From assembly GCA_002317215.1 (NCBI GenBank), contig DCJD01000006.1, forward strand, positions 8,596 to 13,751: a stretch of 5,156 nucleotides of DNA. Reading direction: 5' to 3'. Below the pieces are notes generated by a model that saw only the letters and a program-made list of their open reading frames with translations, had not been told where the DNA came from and ran no database searches. The position numbers and the translations under genes were made by a program. Source of the stretch: Caryophanales bacterium UBA1709. GTDB lineage: Bacteria > Bacillota_I > Bacilli_A > RFN20 > UBA1709. Shown here in pieces: positions 1-5,156 of this stretch (position 1 is its first letter; each line of letters begins with the position of its first letter).

Positions 1-612
1 ATAAGCTAAATCAGGATTATGAGTAACCATGATAACTAGGCGATCACTAGCAACTTCTTTTAATAAATCCATTACTTGAATACTAGTCTCACTATCTAAT
101 GCACCTGTTGGTTCATCAGCAAGCAAGATAGAAGGATTATTAACAAGAGCTCTAGCAATAGCAACTCTTTGCATCTGCCCCCCACTTAATTGATTAGGTT
201 TTTTCTTATATAAATCTTTAAGTCCTACTTTTTCTAAGGCTTTATACGCTCTTTCAAATCTTTCTTTCTTCTTAACTCCACTTATTGTTAAAGCAAGTTC
301 AACATTCTTTAATATAGTTTGATGTGGGATTAAATTATAAGATTGGAAAACAAAACCAATCTTATGATTACGATAATTATCCCAATCATTACTACTATAT
401 TCTTTAGTTGATACTCCATCGATAATTAAATCTCCAGTAGTATATTTATCAAGTCCACCAATAATATTTAGTAATGTGGTTTTCCCACATCCACTAGGAC
501 CTAAAATAGAAACAAACTCATTGTTTCTAAAAGTTAAACTTATTCCCTTTAATGCATCAACATATGTATCACTTGAAACATATCTTTTAGTTATTCTTTT
601 TAGTTCTAACAT
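1..612 (-). CDS. ABC transporter ATP-binding protein, MacB/LolD-like (partial, 3' end off the left edge)
   Basis: This is the nucleotide-binding domain of an ABC transporter, which hydrolyses ATP at the cytoplasmic face of the membrane to drive a partner permease. Translating from the ATG at 612 gives 204 residues beginning MLELKRITKRY and open at the left edge. Visible motifs in order are Walker A GPSGCGKTT (38-46), Q-loop Q90 in FVFQ, signature LSGGQ (142-146), Walker B ILLADE (162-167, catalytic E167), D-loop ALD (171-173) and H-loop H198 in VTHNP. The FQSYNLIPH and ADEPTGALD stretches are typical of the MacB/LolD/FtsE-like group, whose partners are FtsX/MacB-type permeases. In low-GC Gram-positives the permease is often fused C-terminally or encoded next door; here it would lie beyond the edge, so fused and stand-alone forms cannot be told apart. 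The start is supported by AAGGGAGG 8 nt upstream. The gene lies downstream of a probable terminator and seems to be its own transcription unit. The substrate is unknown. Confidence 0.93.
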   Translation of the reverse strand, partial: MLELKRITKRYVSSDTYVDALKGISLTFRNNEFVSILGPSGCGKTTLLNIIGGLDKYTTGDLIIDGVSTKEYSSNDWDNYRNHKIGFVFQSYNLIPHQTILKNVELALTISGVKKKERFERAYKALEKVGLKDLYKKKPNQLSGGQMQRVAIARALVNNPSILLADEPTGALDSETSIQVMDLLKEVASDRLVIMVTHNPDLAY

Positions 613-620
613 AATCAATG

Positions 621-628
621 CCTCCCTT
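621..628 (-). promoter_or_regulatory. Strong ribosome binding site of the ABC ATPase gene
   Basis: Read on the minus strand this is AAGGGAGG, a near-consensus Shine-Dalgarno sequence 8 nt before the ATG at 612. It is clearly stronger than the sites inside the upstream operon, which fits a gene that must start translation independently. It fixes the start codon of the ABC ATPase. Confidence 0.8.
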
Positions 629-636
629 ATTTTAAT

Positions 637-658
637 AGACTTATTTTATAATAAGTCT
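637..658. repeat. Perfect 9-bp inverted repeat with 4-nt spacer, possible operator of the ABC gene
   Basis: On the plus strand AGACTTATT (637-645) and AATAAGTCT (650-658) are exact reverse complements separated by TTAT. On the minus strand the repeat lies just upstream of the ribosome binding site of the ABC ATPase gene and contains a TATAAA (650-645) that could act as a -10 hexamer; another TATAAA lies at 664-659. I could not find a convincing -35 at the right distance for either. A dimeric regulator site overlapping the promoter is the simplest reading. A hairpin in the 5' leader is the alternative. The repeat is followed by TTTTAT on the plus strand, so it also has the shape of a plus-strand terminator, but no plus-strand gene ends here. 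Confidence 0.5.
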
Positions 659-708
659 TTTATAAATAATAAAGGAAAATAACAATAAGTAAAGATAATT
701 AGACAATA

Positions 709-724
709 TTAAAGTTAACTTTAA
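709..724. repeat. 16-bp perfect palindrome in the intergenic region
   Basis: TTAAAGTTAACTTTAA is identical to its own reverse complement, with no spacer. It lies about 100 nt upstream of the ABC ATPase start and just beyond the probable operon terminator. A spacerless palindrome is a poor RNA hairpin but a plausible protein-binding site. In DNA this AT-rich, short palindromes also arise by chance, so function is uncertain. Confidence 0.35.
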
Positions 725-731
725 GTAGAAC

Positions 732-761
732 ATAATAAAAGATAGTTAGATAACTATCTTT
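732..761 (-). terminator. Probable intrinsic terminator of the rsmB-rlmN-rsgA-rpe-rluA operon
   Basis: On the minus strand AAAGATAGTTA (761-751) is followed after TC by its exact complement TAACTATCTTT (748-738). This forms a stem of about 10 bp with a loop of about 4 nt once the innermost pair opens. A T-rich tail (TTTTATTAT, 740-732) follows. The stem begins inside the TAA stop codon of the pseudouridine synthase gene (762-760), so there is almost no 3' untranslated region. The stem is AT-rich and therefore weak by the usual standard, but the position and U tail fit the end of the operon. Confidence 0.6.
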
Positions 762-1668
762 ATACTTTATTAAATTCTTTTGGTAACTTGGCAAAGAATT
801 TATATTCTTTATGATTAATAGGATGGATAAATTCTAGTTTAGAAGCATGTAATCCAAGACGACCAATAACAGATTTCTTTTCTCCATATTTCTCATCCCC
901 AACTACACTATGATTATGTTCTGCCATTTGAACTCTTATTTGGTTCTTTCTTCCGCTATCAATATTAACCTGAAGTAAGGTGTAGTAAGGGTATTCTTTA
1001 ATTACTTTATAGTTAGTAGTAGCTAACTTTCCTTCTTTACCTTTTGATGAATAAACCATATGAGTTTTAGTTTCAGTTAGATATGATTTATAAGTTCCAG
1101 ATTTTTCATTAAATCTTCCATTAACTAATGCAATATATTCTCTATTTGTAACAATATCATTCCATTTATCTTGTAAAGCATCTCTAATTTCTTTATTTTT
1201 AGCCACCATTAATACTCCACTTGTATCTTTATCAATTCTATGAACTACAAAGATCTGATTTTTAGGATTTTTCTTTCTTACATACTCTAAAATATAATGG
1301 TATGCTGTTTTCTCATTCTCCGAGTCACTCGCAATGCTTAATAATCCACTTGGTTTATTAATAACAATAAATTCATCATCTTCATATATAATATCAAGAT
1401 GATAAGAAGAAGTATTTGTTATTGAATTACGAATAGGATATTTAGATATTTGAACAATACTTTTCTTAGTTAAATAGTAATCATGCCTACTAGTTACTAC
1501 TCCATCTACTAATACACATTTACTAGATAAAATAGCCTTAACATTATTTCTAGATAATTTAGTTAAATGTTCTAACAAAAAATCTAAAAGAGTTCCCTCT
1601 TTTGTAACATTAAATTGATAAGTATATATAGGTTTATTAGCCTTAGTATTAGAATTTCTTCTTTCCAT
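760..1668 (-). CDS. RluA-family pseudouridine synthase
   Basis: The enzyme isomerises specific uridines in structured RNA (23S rRNA or tRNA) to pseudouridine in the cytoplasm. From the ATG at 1668 the protein has 302 residues; positions here count from an in-frame TTG three codons earlier (1677). An S4-like RNA-binding domain covers about 28-78. The catalytic domain starts near 95 with IIYEDDEFIVINKP. Motif HRIDKDTSG (146-154) holds the catalytic Asp149, and SGRKNQIRVQM (241-251) and RLGLHA (273-278) are the later conserved motifs. About 300 residues is normal for S4-containing RluA/RluD-type enzymes. I prefer the ATG because it lies 1 nt after the rpe stop (TAATATG), whereas the TTG gives an 8-nt overlap and sits too close to the only, weak AAGAAA site. 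It is the last gene of the operon. The family call is firm, but the exact target uridine cannot be read from sequence, so no symbol is given. Confidence 0.93.
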   Translation of the reverse strand: MERRNSNTKANKPIYTYQFNVTKEGTLLDFLLEHLTKLSRNNVKAILSSKCVLVDGVVTSRHDYYLTKKSIVQISKYPIRNSITNTSSYHLDIIYEDDEFIVINKPSGLLSIASDSENEKTAYHYILEYVRKKNPKNQIFVVHRIDKDTSGVLMVAKNKEIRDALQDKWNDIVTNREYIALVNGRFNEKSGTYKSYLTETKTHMVYSSKGKEGKLATTNYKVIKEYPYYTLLQVNIDSGRKNQIRVQMAEHNHSVVGDEKYGEKKSVIGRLGLHASKLEFIHPINHKEYKFFAKLPKEFNKV

Positions 1669-1669
1669 A

Positions 1670-2317
1670 TTAATCAAATTTCTTAAGCGTATTATCTAAA
1701 TCATTTTTAAATAAATAGCTTCCTACGACAAAATAATCTGCTCCTTCATCTATACAATCTAAAGCGATTAATTCATTTATTCCACCATCTACCATAATGC
1801 TATATTTATAATCATTTTGACTTCTTAATTTATCTAGATATCCTATCTTAAATATTGATTCTTCTATAAACTCTTGTCCACCTTTCCCCGGTTCAACACT
1901 CATTACTAAAACTATATCAATATCTTTAAGATATTCTTTGTATTCTTCTATATCTTCACTAGGCTTAATTGCTAACCCTACTCTTACTTTTTTTGATTTA
2001 ATTAAAGATATTAAATCTTCTAATTTATTATTCTCTATAGCATCTTTATGAATAATAATACTACTAGGATTATACTTACAATAATCATTAATATGTTTAA
2101 TTAAATCATAAGTCATTAGATGGACATCAACATCTTTATTAGTTAATTCTTTTATATACTTTAAAGTAGATGAGCAAAAAGAAGTATTTAATACATATTT
2201 CCCATCCATCACATCTAAATGAACTCTAGAAAAACAAGGATGAGAATGAAGAATATTAAAGATATCTAGAAATCTAGATTCATCAACATTTAATAAAGAT
2301 GGACAAACTTTAATCAT
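1670..2317 (-). CDS. rpe: Ribulose-phosphate 3-epimerase
   Basis: The enzyme interconverts D-ribulose 5-phosphate and D-xylulose 5-phosphate in the pentose phosphate pathway, in the cytosol, as a metal-dependent TIM barrel. The 215 residues match the usual family length. Visible motifs are CPSLL (5-9), VHLDVMDG (32-39) with metal/catalytic His33 and Asp35, VHLM with His66, SVEPGKGGQ (140-148), MVDGGI (175-180) with catalytic Asp177, and the phosphate-binding end VVGSYLF (197-203). Several loops are divergent, for example YVLNTSF after MDG where FVPN is common. The ATG directly abuts the rsgA stop (TAAATG), with AAGAAGGT at 2332-2325 as the ribosome binding site 7 nt upstream. Location after rsgA is the standard Firmicutes arrangement and favours Rpe over the related allulose-6-phosphate epimerase AlsE, which sequence alone does not fully exclude. 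Confidence 0.93.
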   Translation of the reverse strand: MIKVCPSLLNVDESRFLDIFNILHSHPCFSRVHLDVMDGKYVLNTSFCSSTLKYIKELTNKDVDVHLMTYDLIKHINDYCKYNPSSIIIHKDAIENNKLEDLISLIKSKKVRVGLAIKPSEDIEEYKEYLKDIDIVLVMSVEPGKGGQEFIEESIFKIGYLDKLRSQNDYKYSIMVDGGINELIALDCIDEGADYFVVGSYLFKNDLDNTLKKFD

Positions 2318-3178
2318 TTAAAATACCTTCTTATTTAATTTTATATCATTTAATAATAATAAATAATCTTCATATAACTCTTTATCTAATAATCCGTTTT
2401 TAACTGCATCTTTAACAGCACATTTAGATTCGTGATCATGAGTACAATCATTGTATTTACATTTATCATATAACTTATCTAAACCAGGATAAAAACTTGC
2501 TACATCAACAGGATCTATATCAAATTCAATACTACTAAATCCTGGGGTATCACAAATCCATCCCTCATTATATCTTAGATATTCAACCACTCTAGTAGTG
2601 TGTTTTCCTCTCCCTAAAGCTTGACTTATCTCATTAGTTTTTTGTTTTGAACCTGGGATTAATAAATTAATTAAACTAGATTTACCAACGCCACTTTGCC
2701 CAAAGAATACTACTTTCTTATCTTTTAATTCTTTCTTAATCTCTTCTAATCCATAACTTGTTTTAGAAGAGTAAATAAAGACTTCATATCCAAGCTTGTT
2801 AAGTTTTTCTTTTACAACACTAGCATAATCATCATTACATAAATCATATTTAGTTAATATGATTTTAGGTTTAACATGGATAATCTCACTAATTAATATA
2901 TATCGATACATTAAAGATAATTGAATGCGAGGATTATCTAAACTAGCTATTACATAAACATTTTCAACATTAACAATACTAGGACGCATTAACTCATTAG
3001 TTCTTTGTTTAATATCCATTAAATAGTTTTGTTTTTCATCATATAAAACAAAATCTCCTACACTAGGAGAATACTTTCCTATTCTAAACTTACCTCTTGC
3101 TCTAGTTGATACAATATCATTTCCATTAAAGACATCATATAAACCAGCATTAGCTCTAATAATAAATCCTTCTTTCAT
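2318..3178 (-). CDS. rsgA: Small-subunit ribosome biogenesis GTPase RsgA (YjeQ/YloQ/CpgA)
   Basis: RsgA is a circularly permuted GTPase that binds the 30S subunit late in maturation and is released on GTP hydrolysis. The 286 residues (slightly shorter than B. subtilis YloQ) contain an N-terminal OB-fold (about 1-65). The G motifs follow in permuted order: G4 TKYD (109-112), G5 SSKT (137-140), G1 GQSGVGKSS (160-168), the GRGKHTTR switch region (189-196, with the His193 characteristic of the family) and G3 DTPG (210-213). A C-terminal zinc knuckle has Cys240, Cys245, His247 and Cys253 (C-x4-C-x-H-x5-C). All key residues are present. The start overlaps the rlmN stop by one base (TAATG), with AAAGGT about 10 nt upstream inside rlmN, which suggests coupled translation. 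In B. subtilis the gene follows prkC; here it follows rlmN directly. Confidence 0.97.
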   Translation of the reverse strand: MKEGFIIRANAGLYDVFNGNDIVSTRARGKFRIGKYSPSVGDFVLYDEKQNYLMDIKQRTNELMRPSIVNVENVYVIASLDNPRIQLSLMYRYILISEIIHVKPKIILTKYDLCNDDYASVVKEKLNKLGYEVFIYSSKTSYGLEEIKKELKDKKVVFFGQSGVGKSSLINLLIPGSKQKTNEISQALGRGKHTTRVVEYLRYNEGWICDTPGFSSIEFDIDPVDVASFYPGLDKLYDKCKYNDCTHDHESKCAVKDAVKNGLLDKELYEDYLLLLNDIKLNKKVF

Positions 3179-4209
3179 TATTTATTAACCTTTGCTCTTA
3201 ATTGACCACACGCTGCATCAATATCTTTCCCAAATTCTTTACGAACTGTTACATTAACGCCATTATTTTTAAGATAATCAGCAAATGCTCTAACATTCTC
3301 CTTAGGACTTCTTTTATATTCTAAACTGCTTACTTCATTATATGGGATCAAATTAACATAACTTGTTAATCCTTTTAATAAATTCTTTAATTCTTTAGCA
3401 CAAGCAATAGAATCATTAATATCTTTTAACATTATATATTCAAAAGTAACTCTTCTATTAGCTACTTTCTCATAATATCTAATTGCATCCATTAATTCAT
3501 CCATATGAAATGCTTTTGATATTGGCATTAAAGTATTTCTTATTTGATCATTTGGAGCATGTAAAGAAATAGCTAAGTTTACTTGTAATCCTTCATTAGC
3601 ATATTTTCTAATCCCTTCTGGAATACCGCACGTTGATACTGTGATATGTCTTGCTCCAATTTCAAATCCTTTTGGATTATTACAAATCTTAACAAAATCT
3701 AAAACATTATCATAATTATCAAATGGTTCACCAGTTCCCATAACAACAATATGACTAATCTTAGTATTTTCTTTCTTTAATAATTGGTTCATAACAATTA
3801 ATTCCCCAATCATTTCTCCACTACTTAAATCTCTTTGTTTCTTTAATAAACCAGATGCACAAAAAGCACATCCCATATTACATCCAACTTGACTAGATAC
3901 ACATAATGCATTTCCATAATCATAACGCATTAATACTGTTTCAACTTTAGCACCATCACTCATTTCAAGTAAAAGTTTAATGGTTCCATCACTAGCCTCT
4001 TGTTTAGTATGAATCTTAGGTAAATCAATACTATAAAGCTCTTTTAAGGTCTCTCTAAAAGATAATGAGATATCACTCATTTCATCAAAATTATAAACAT
4101 TTTTCTCATATAGCCATATAAAAAGTTGCGTAGCACGATACTTCTTTTGACCAAGTGCTACCATTTCTTCTTCTAATTTAGATAATTCAATTCCTAATAT
4201 ATTCTTCAT
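3178..4209 (-). CDS. rlmN: Dual-specificity 23S rRNA/tRNA adenine-C2 methyltransferase RlmN
   Basis: RlmN is a radical-SAM enzyme that methylates C2 of A2503 in 23S rRNA and, in E. coli, of A37 in some tRNAs. The 343 residues carry an N-terminal helical domain (about 1-90). The 4Fe-4S motif C-x3-C-x2-C is at Cys110, Cys114 and Cys117, with Cys103 seven residues earlier and Cys334 near the end in DIDAACGQLR. These last two correspond to the catalytic pair Cys118/Cys355 of the E. coli enzyme. GTGEPFDNYDNV (158-169) is the SAM-binding GEP region, and SLHAP (215-219) and PYNEV (289-293) are further family motifs. AAAGGA lies 6 nt before the ATG, which is 2 nt after the rsmB stop. The related resistance enzyme Cfr methylates C8 of the same base; the housekeeping operon context and AACGQLRAK ending favour RlmN. 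Confidence 0.97.
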   Translation of the reverse strand: MKNILGIELSKLEEEMVALGQKKYRATQLFIWLYEKNVYNFDEMSDISLSFRETLKELYSIDLPKIHTKQEASDGTIKLLLEMSDGAKVETVLMRYDYGNALCVSSQVGCNMGCAFCASGLLKKQRDLSSGEMIGELIVMNQLLKKENTKISHIVVMGTGEPFDNYDNVLDFVKICNNPKGFEIGARHITVSTCGIPEGIRKYANEGLQVNLAISLHAPNDQIRNTLMPISKAFHMDELMDAIRYYEKVANRRVTFEYIMLKDINDSIACAKELKNLLKGLTSYVNLIPYNEVSSLEYKRSPKENVRAFADYLKNNGVNVTVRKEFGKDIDAACGQLRAKVNK

Positions 4210-4211
4210 AT

Positions 4212-5156
4212 TTATTCCTTTACTAACTTTGCAAAATAGAATCCATCAACAATATCTTTACTTGGAAGTATTGTTTTTTGTTCAATTAATTTCATATTTG
4301 GATATTTCTCCAAAATATATTTAATCTGTGATTCGTTTTCTTTTTTATCAATAGTACAAGTACTATAAACTAAAGTTCCTTTTTCTTTTAATAATATAAT
4401 CGCTTGATCAATTAGTTCTCTTTGTAAATTAACTAACTTATCAATATCATTTGGTCTTAGATTTAAGAAGATATCTGGTTTTCTTCTAGCGACCCCTAGT
4501 CCACTACAAGGAGCATCTAATAGTATTCTATCAAAATATTCTTTAGAATATTTATCAGTTAATCTTGTTGAATCATATGCAAGTGCAGTAACGTTACTTA
4601 TTCCAAGGCGAGGTAAGTTTTGAACAAGTAATTTAATTCTATGTTCATATAAATCAATAGAATGAATATGTCCAGTATTATGCATAAGAGCTGCTATATG
4701 GTATGTTTTACCACCCGGAGCCGCACACATATCTAATATAGTTTCATTTTCTTTAGGATCTAATAAAGGAGCAACTAATTGACTAGATTCTCCTTGTACC
4801 ATTACTTTACCATCTAAAAATTCTTTTAATGTATTAAGAGATTTTTCCCCAGTATATATAACTCCATATTCACTAAATTTAGATTTAGTAAAATATGGTT
4901 TAGATAAGATATAATCCATATCAGTTTTTAAAGTATTAACTCTTAAACTCATCGTAGATGGTAACTTAAAACTACTCATATAATCTTTATATGCTTTTTC
5001 ACCATGATGACTATTAATCATTTTTAATACCCAAGAAGGAACGCCAAAAAGTAATGAATAATATTCAAACTCATCTTTAAAATCTTTAATATCTGGTTTA
5101 TAAGATGAAGATGCTAAAGTATGAAGCATTCCATTAACATATTTACTAGCAAGTAA
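4212..5156 (-). CDS. rsmB: 16S rRNA (cytosine-967-C5)-methyltransferase RsmB (partial, 5' end off the right edge)
   Basis: RsmB (Sun/Fmu, YloM in B. subtilis) uses SAM to methylate C5 of cytosine 967 in 16S rRNA. The reading frame is still open at the right edge. Before the first in-window ATG (5129) it reads LLASKYVNG, which continues the end of the NusB-like N-terminal domain, so that ATG is internal. The 314 visible residues are the C-terminal part of a protein usually near 430-450. Counting from Met 5129, SLRVNTLKTD (61-70) is the pre-catalytic linker domain, LDMCAAPGGKT (132-142) is the SAM-binding motif I, and SIDLYEHR (157-164) is motif II. DAPCSG (205-210, Cys208) and YSTCTI (255-260, nucleophile Cys258) are the two-cysteine signature of RNA m5C methyltransferases. 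FYFAKL near the end is typical. It is the first visible gene of the operon; in relatives priA, def and fmt lie upstream. Confidence 0.96.
   Translation of the reverse strand, partial: LLASKYVNGMLHTLASSSYKPDIKDFKDEFEYYSLLFGVPSWVLKMINSHHGEKAYKDYMSSFKLPSTMSLRVNTLKTDMDYILSKPYFTKSKFSEYGVIYTGEKSLNTLKEFLDGKVMVQGESSQLVAPLLDPKENETILDMCAAPGGKTYHIAALMHNTGHIHSIDLYEHRIKLLVQNLPRLGISNVTALAYDSTRLTDKYSKEYFDRILLDAPCSGLGVARRKPDIFLNLRPNDIDKLVNLQRELIDQAIILLKEKGTLVYSTCTIDKKENESQIKYILEKYPNMKLIEQKTILPSKDIVDGFYFAKLVKE

Noticed and set aside
637..660. The inverted repeat as a plus-strand intrinsic terminator
   Set aside because: It has a suitable stem and TTTTAT tail on the plus strand, but no plus-strand gene precedes it. 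A regulatory role for the minus-strand ABC gene fits the position better.
476..682. Plus-strand open reading frame of 68 codons (MVFPHPLGPK...)
   Set aside because: It is antisense to the 5' end of the ABC ATPase and reads across the Walker A region, ribosome binding site and inverted repeat. It has no ribosome binding site or domain of its own.
613..759. Small RNA gene, tRNA or riboswitch in the intergenic region
   Set aside because: Apart from the three inverted repeats I see no cloverleaf, conserved riboswitch core or other structured element, and the composition is almost uniformly A/T.
3178..4209. Cfr-type antibiotic-resistance methyltransferase
   Set aside because: Cfr shares the cysteine set, and FG-x-DI near the end looks similar. 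However, the gene lies in the conserved rsmB-rlmN-rsgA housekeeping order, shows no mobile-element context and ends AACGQLRAK like Firmicutes RlmN.
5127..5129. ATG as the start of the rsmB product
   Set aside because: The frame stays open to the window edge and the upstream residues LLASKYVNG fit the end of the NusB-like domain, so this Met is internal and the true start is outside the window.
1..5156. CRISPR array, insertion sequence, prophage or novel defence system
   Set aside because: There are no spaced direct repeats, transposase, integrase or nuclease-like frames. All coding space is taken by recognisable housekeeping genes and one ABC ATPase.

Overview
The window is AT-rich DNA, and every supported gene lies on the minus strand. 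Gene content, order and codon use point to a low-GC Firmicute or a close relative such as Erysipelotrichia or an Acholeplasma/RF39/Izemoplasma-like Tenericute. All five visible stop codons are TAA. All five tryptophan codons are TGG, with no in-frame TGA, so there is no sign of the Mycoplasma/Spiroplasma code in which TGA is the usual Trp codon. The species cannot be fixed from this sequence.

In transcription order (right to left) the window holds a compact operon. It begins with the 3' part of rsmB (16S rRNA m5C methyltransferase, running off the right edge). Then come rlmN (radical-SAM 23S rRNA/tRNA m2A methyltransferase), rsgA (circularly permuted GTPase of 30S maturation), rpe (ribulose-phosphate 3-epimerase) and an RluA-family pseudouridine synthase. 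The junctions are extremely tight: a 2-nt gap, a TAATG 1-nt overlap, a direct TAA/ATG abutment and a 1-nt gap. This implies one transcript and probably translational coupling. A hairpin with a U-rich tail overlaps the stop codon of the last gene and probably ends the operon.

After an intergenic region of about 150 nt, which carries two further inverted repeats, a separate minus-strand gene starts with a strong ribosome binding site. It encodes a MacB/LolD-like ABC ATPase, cut by the left edge of the window after the H-loop.

Functionally, four of the five operon genes act on the ribosome (rRNA methylation, pseudouridylation, small-subunit maturation), with one pentose-phosphate enzyme embedded. 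The order rsmB-rlmN-rsgA-rpe is the familiar Firmicutes arrangement, but without the prpC-prkC phosphatase/kinase pair that sits between rlmN and rsgA in Bacillus subtilis. I see no RNA gene, CRISPR array, insertion sequence or prophage gene. I found no convincing undescribed system. The most open points are the intergenic inverted repeats before the ABC gene and the missing kinase/phosphatase pair.
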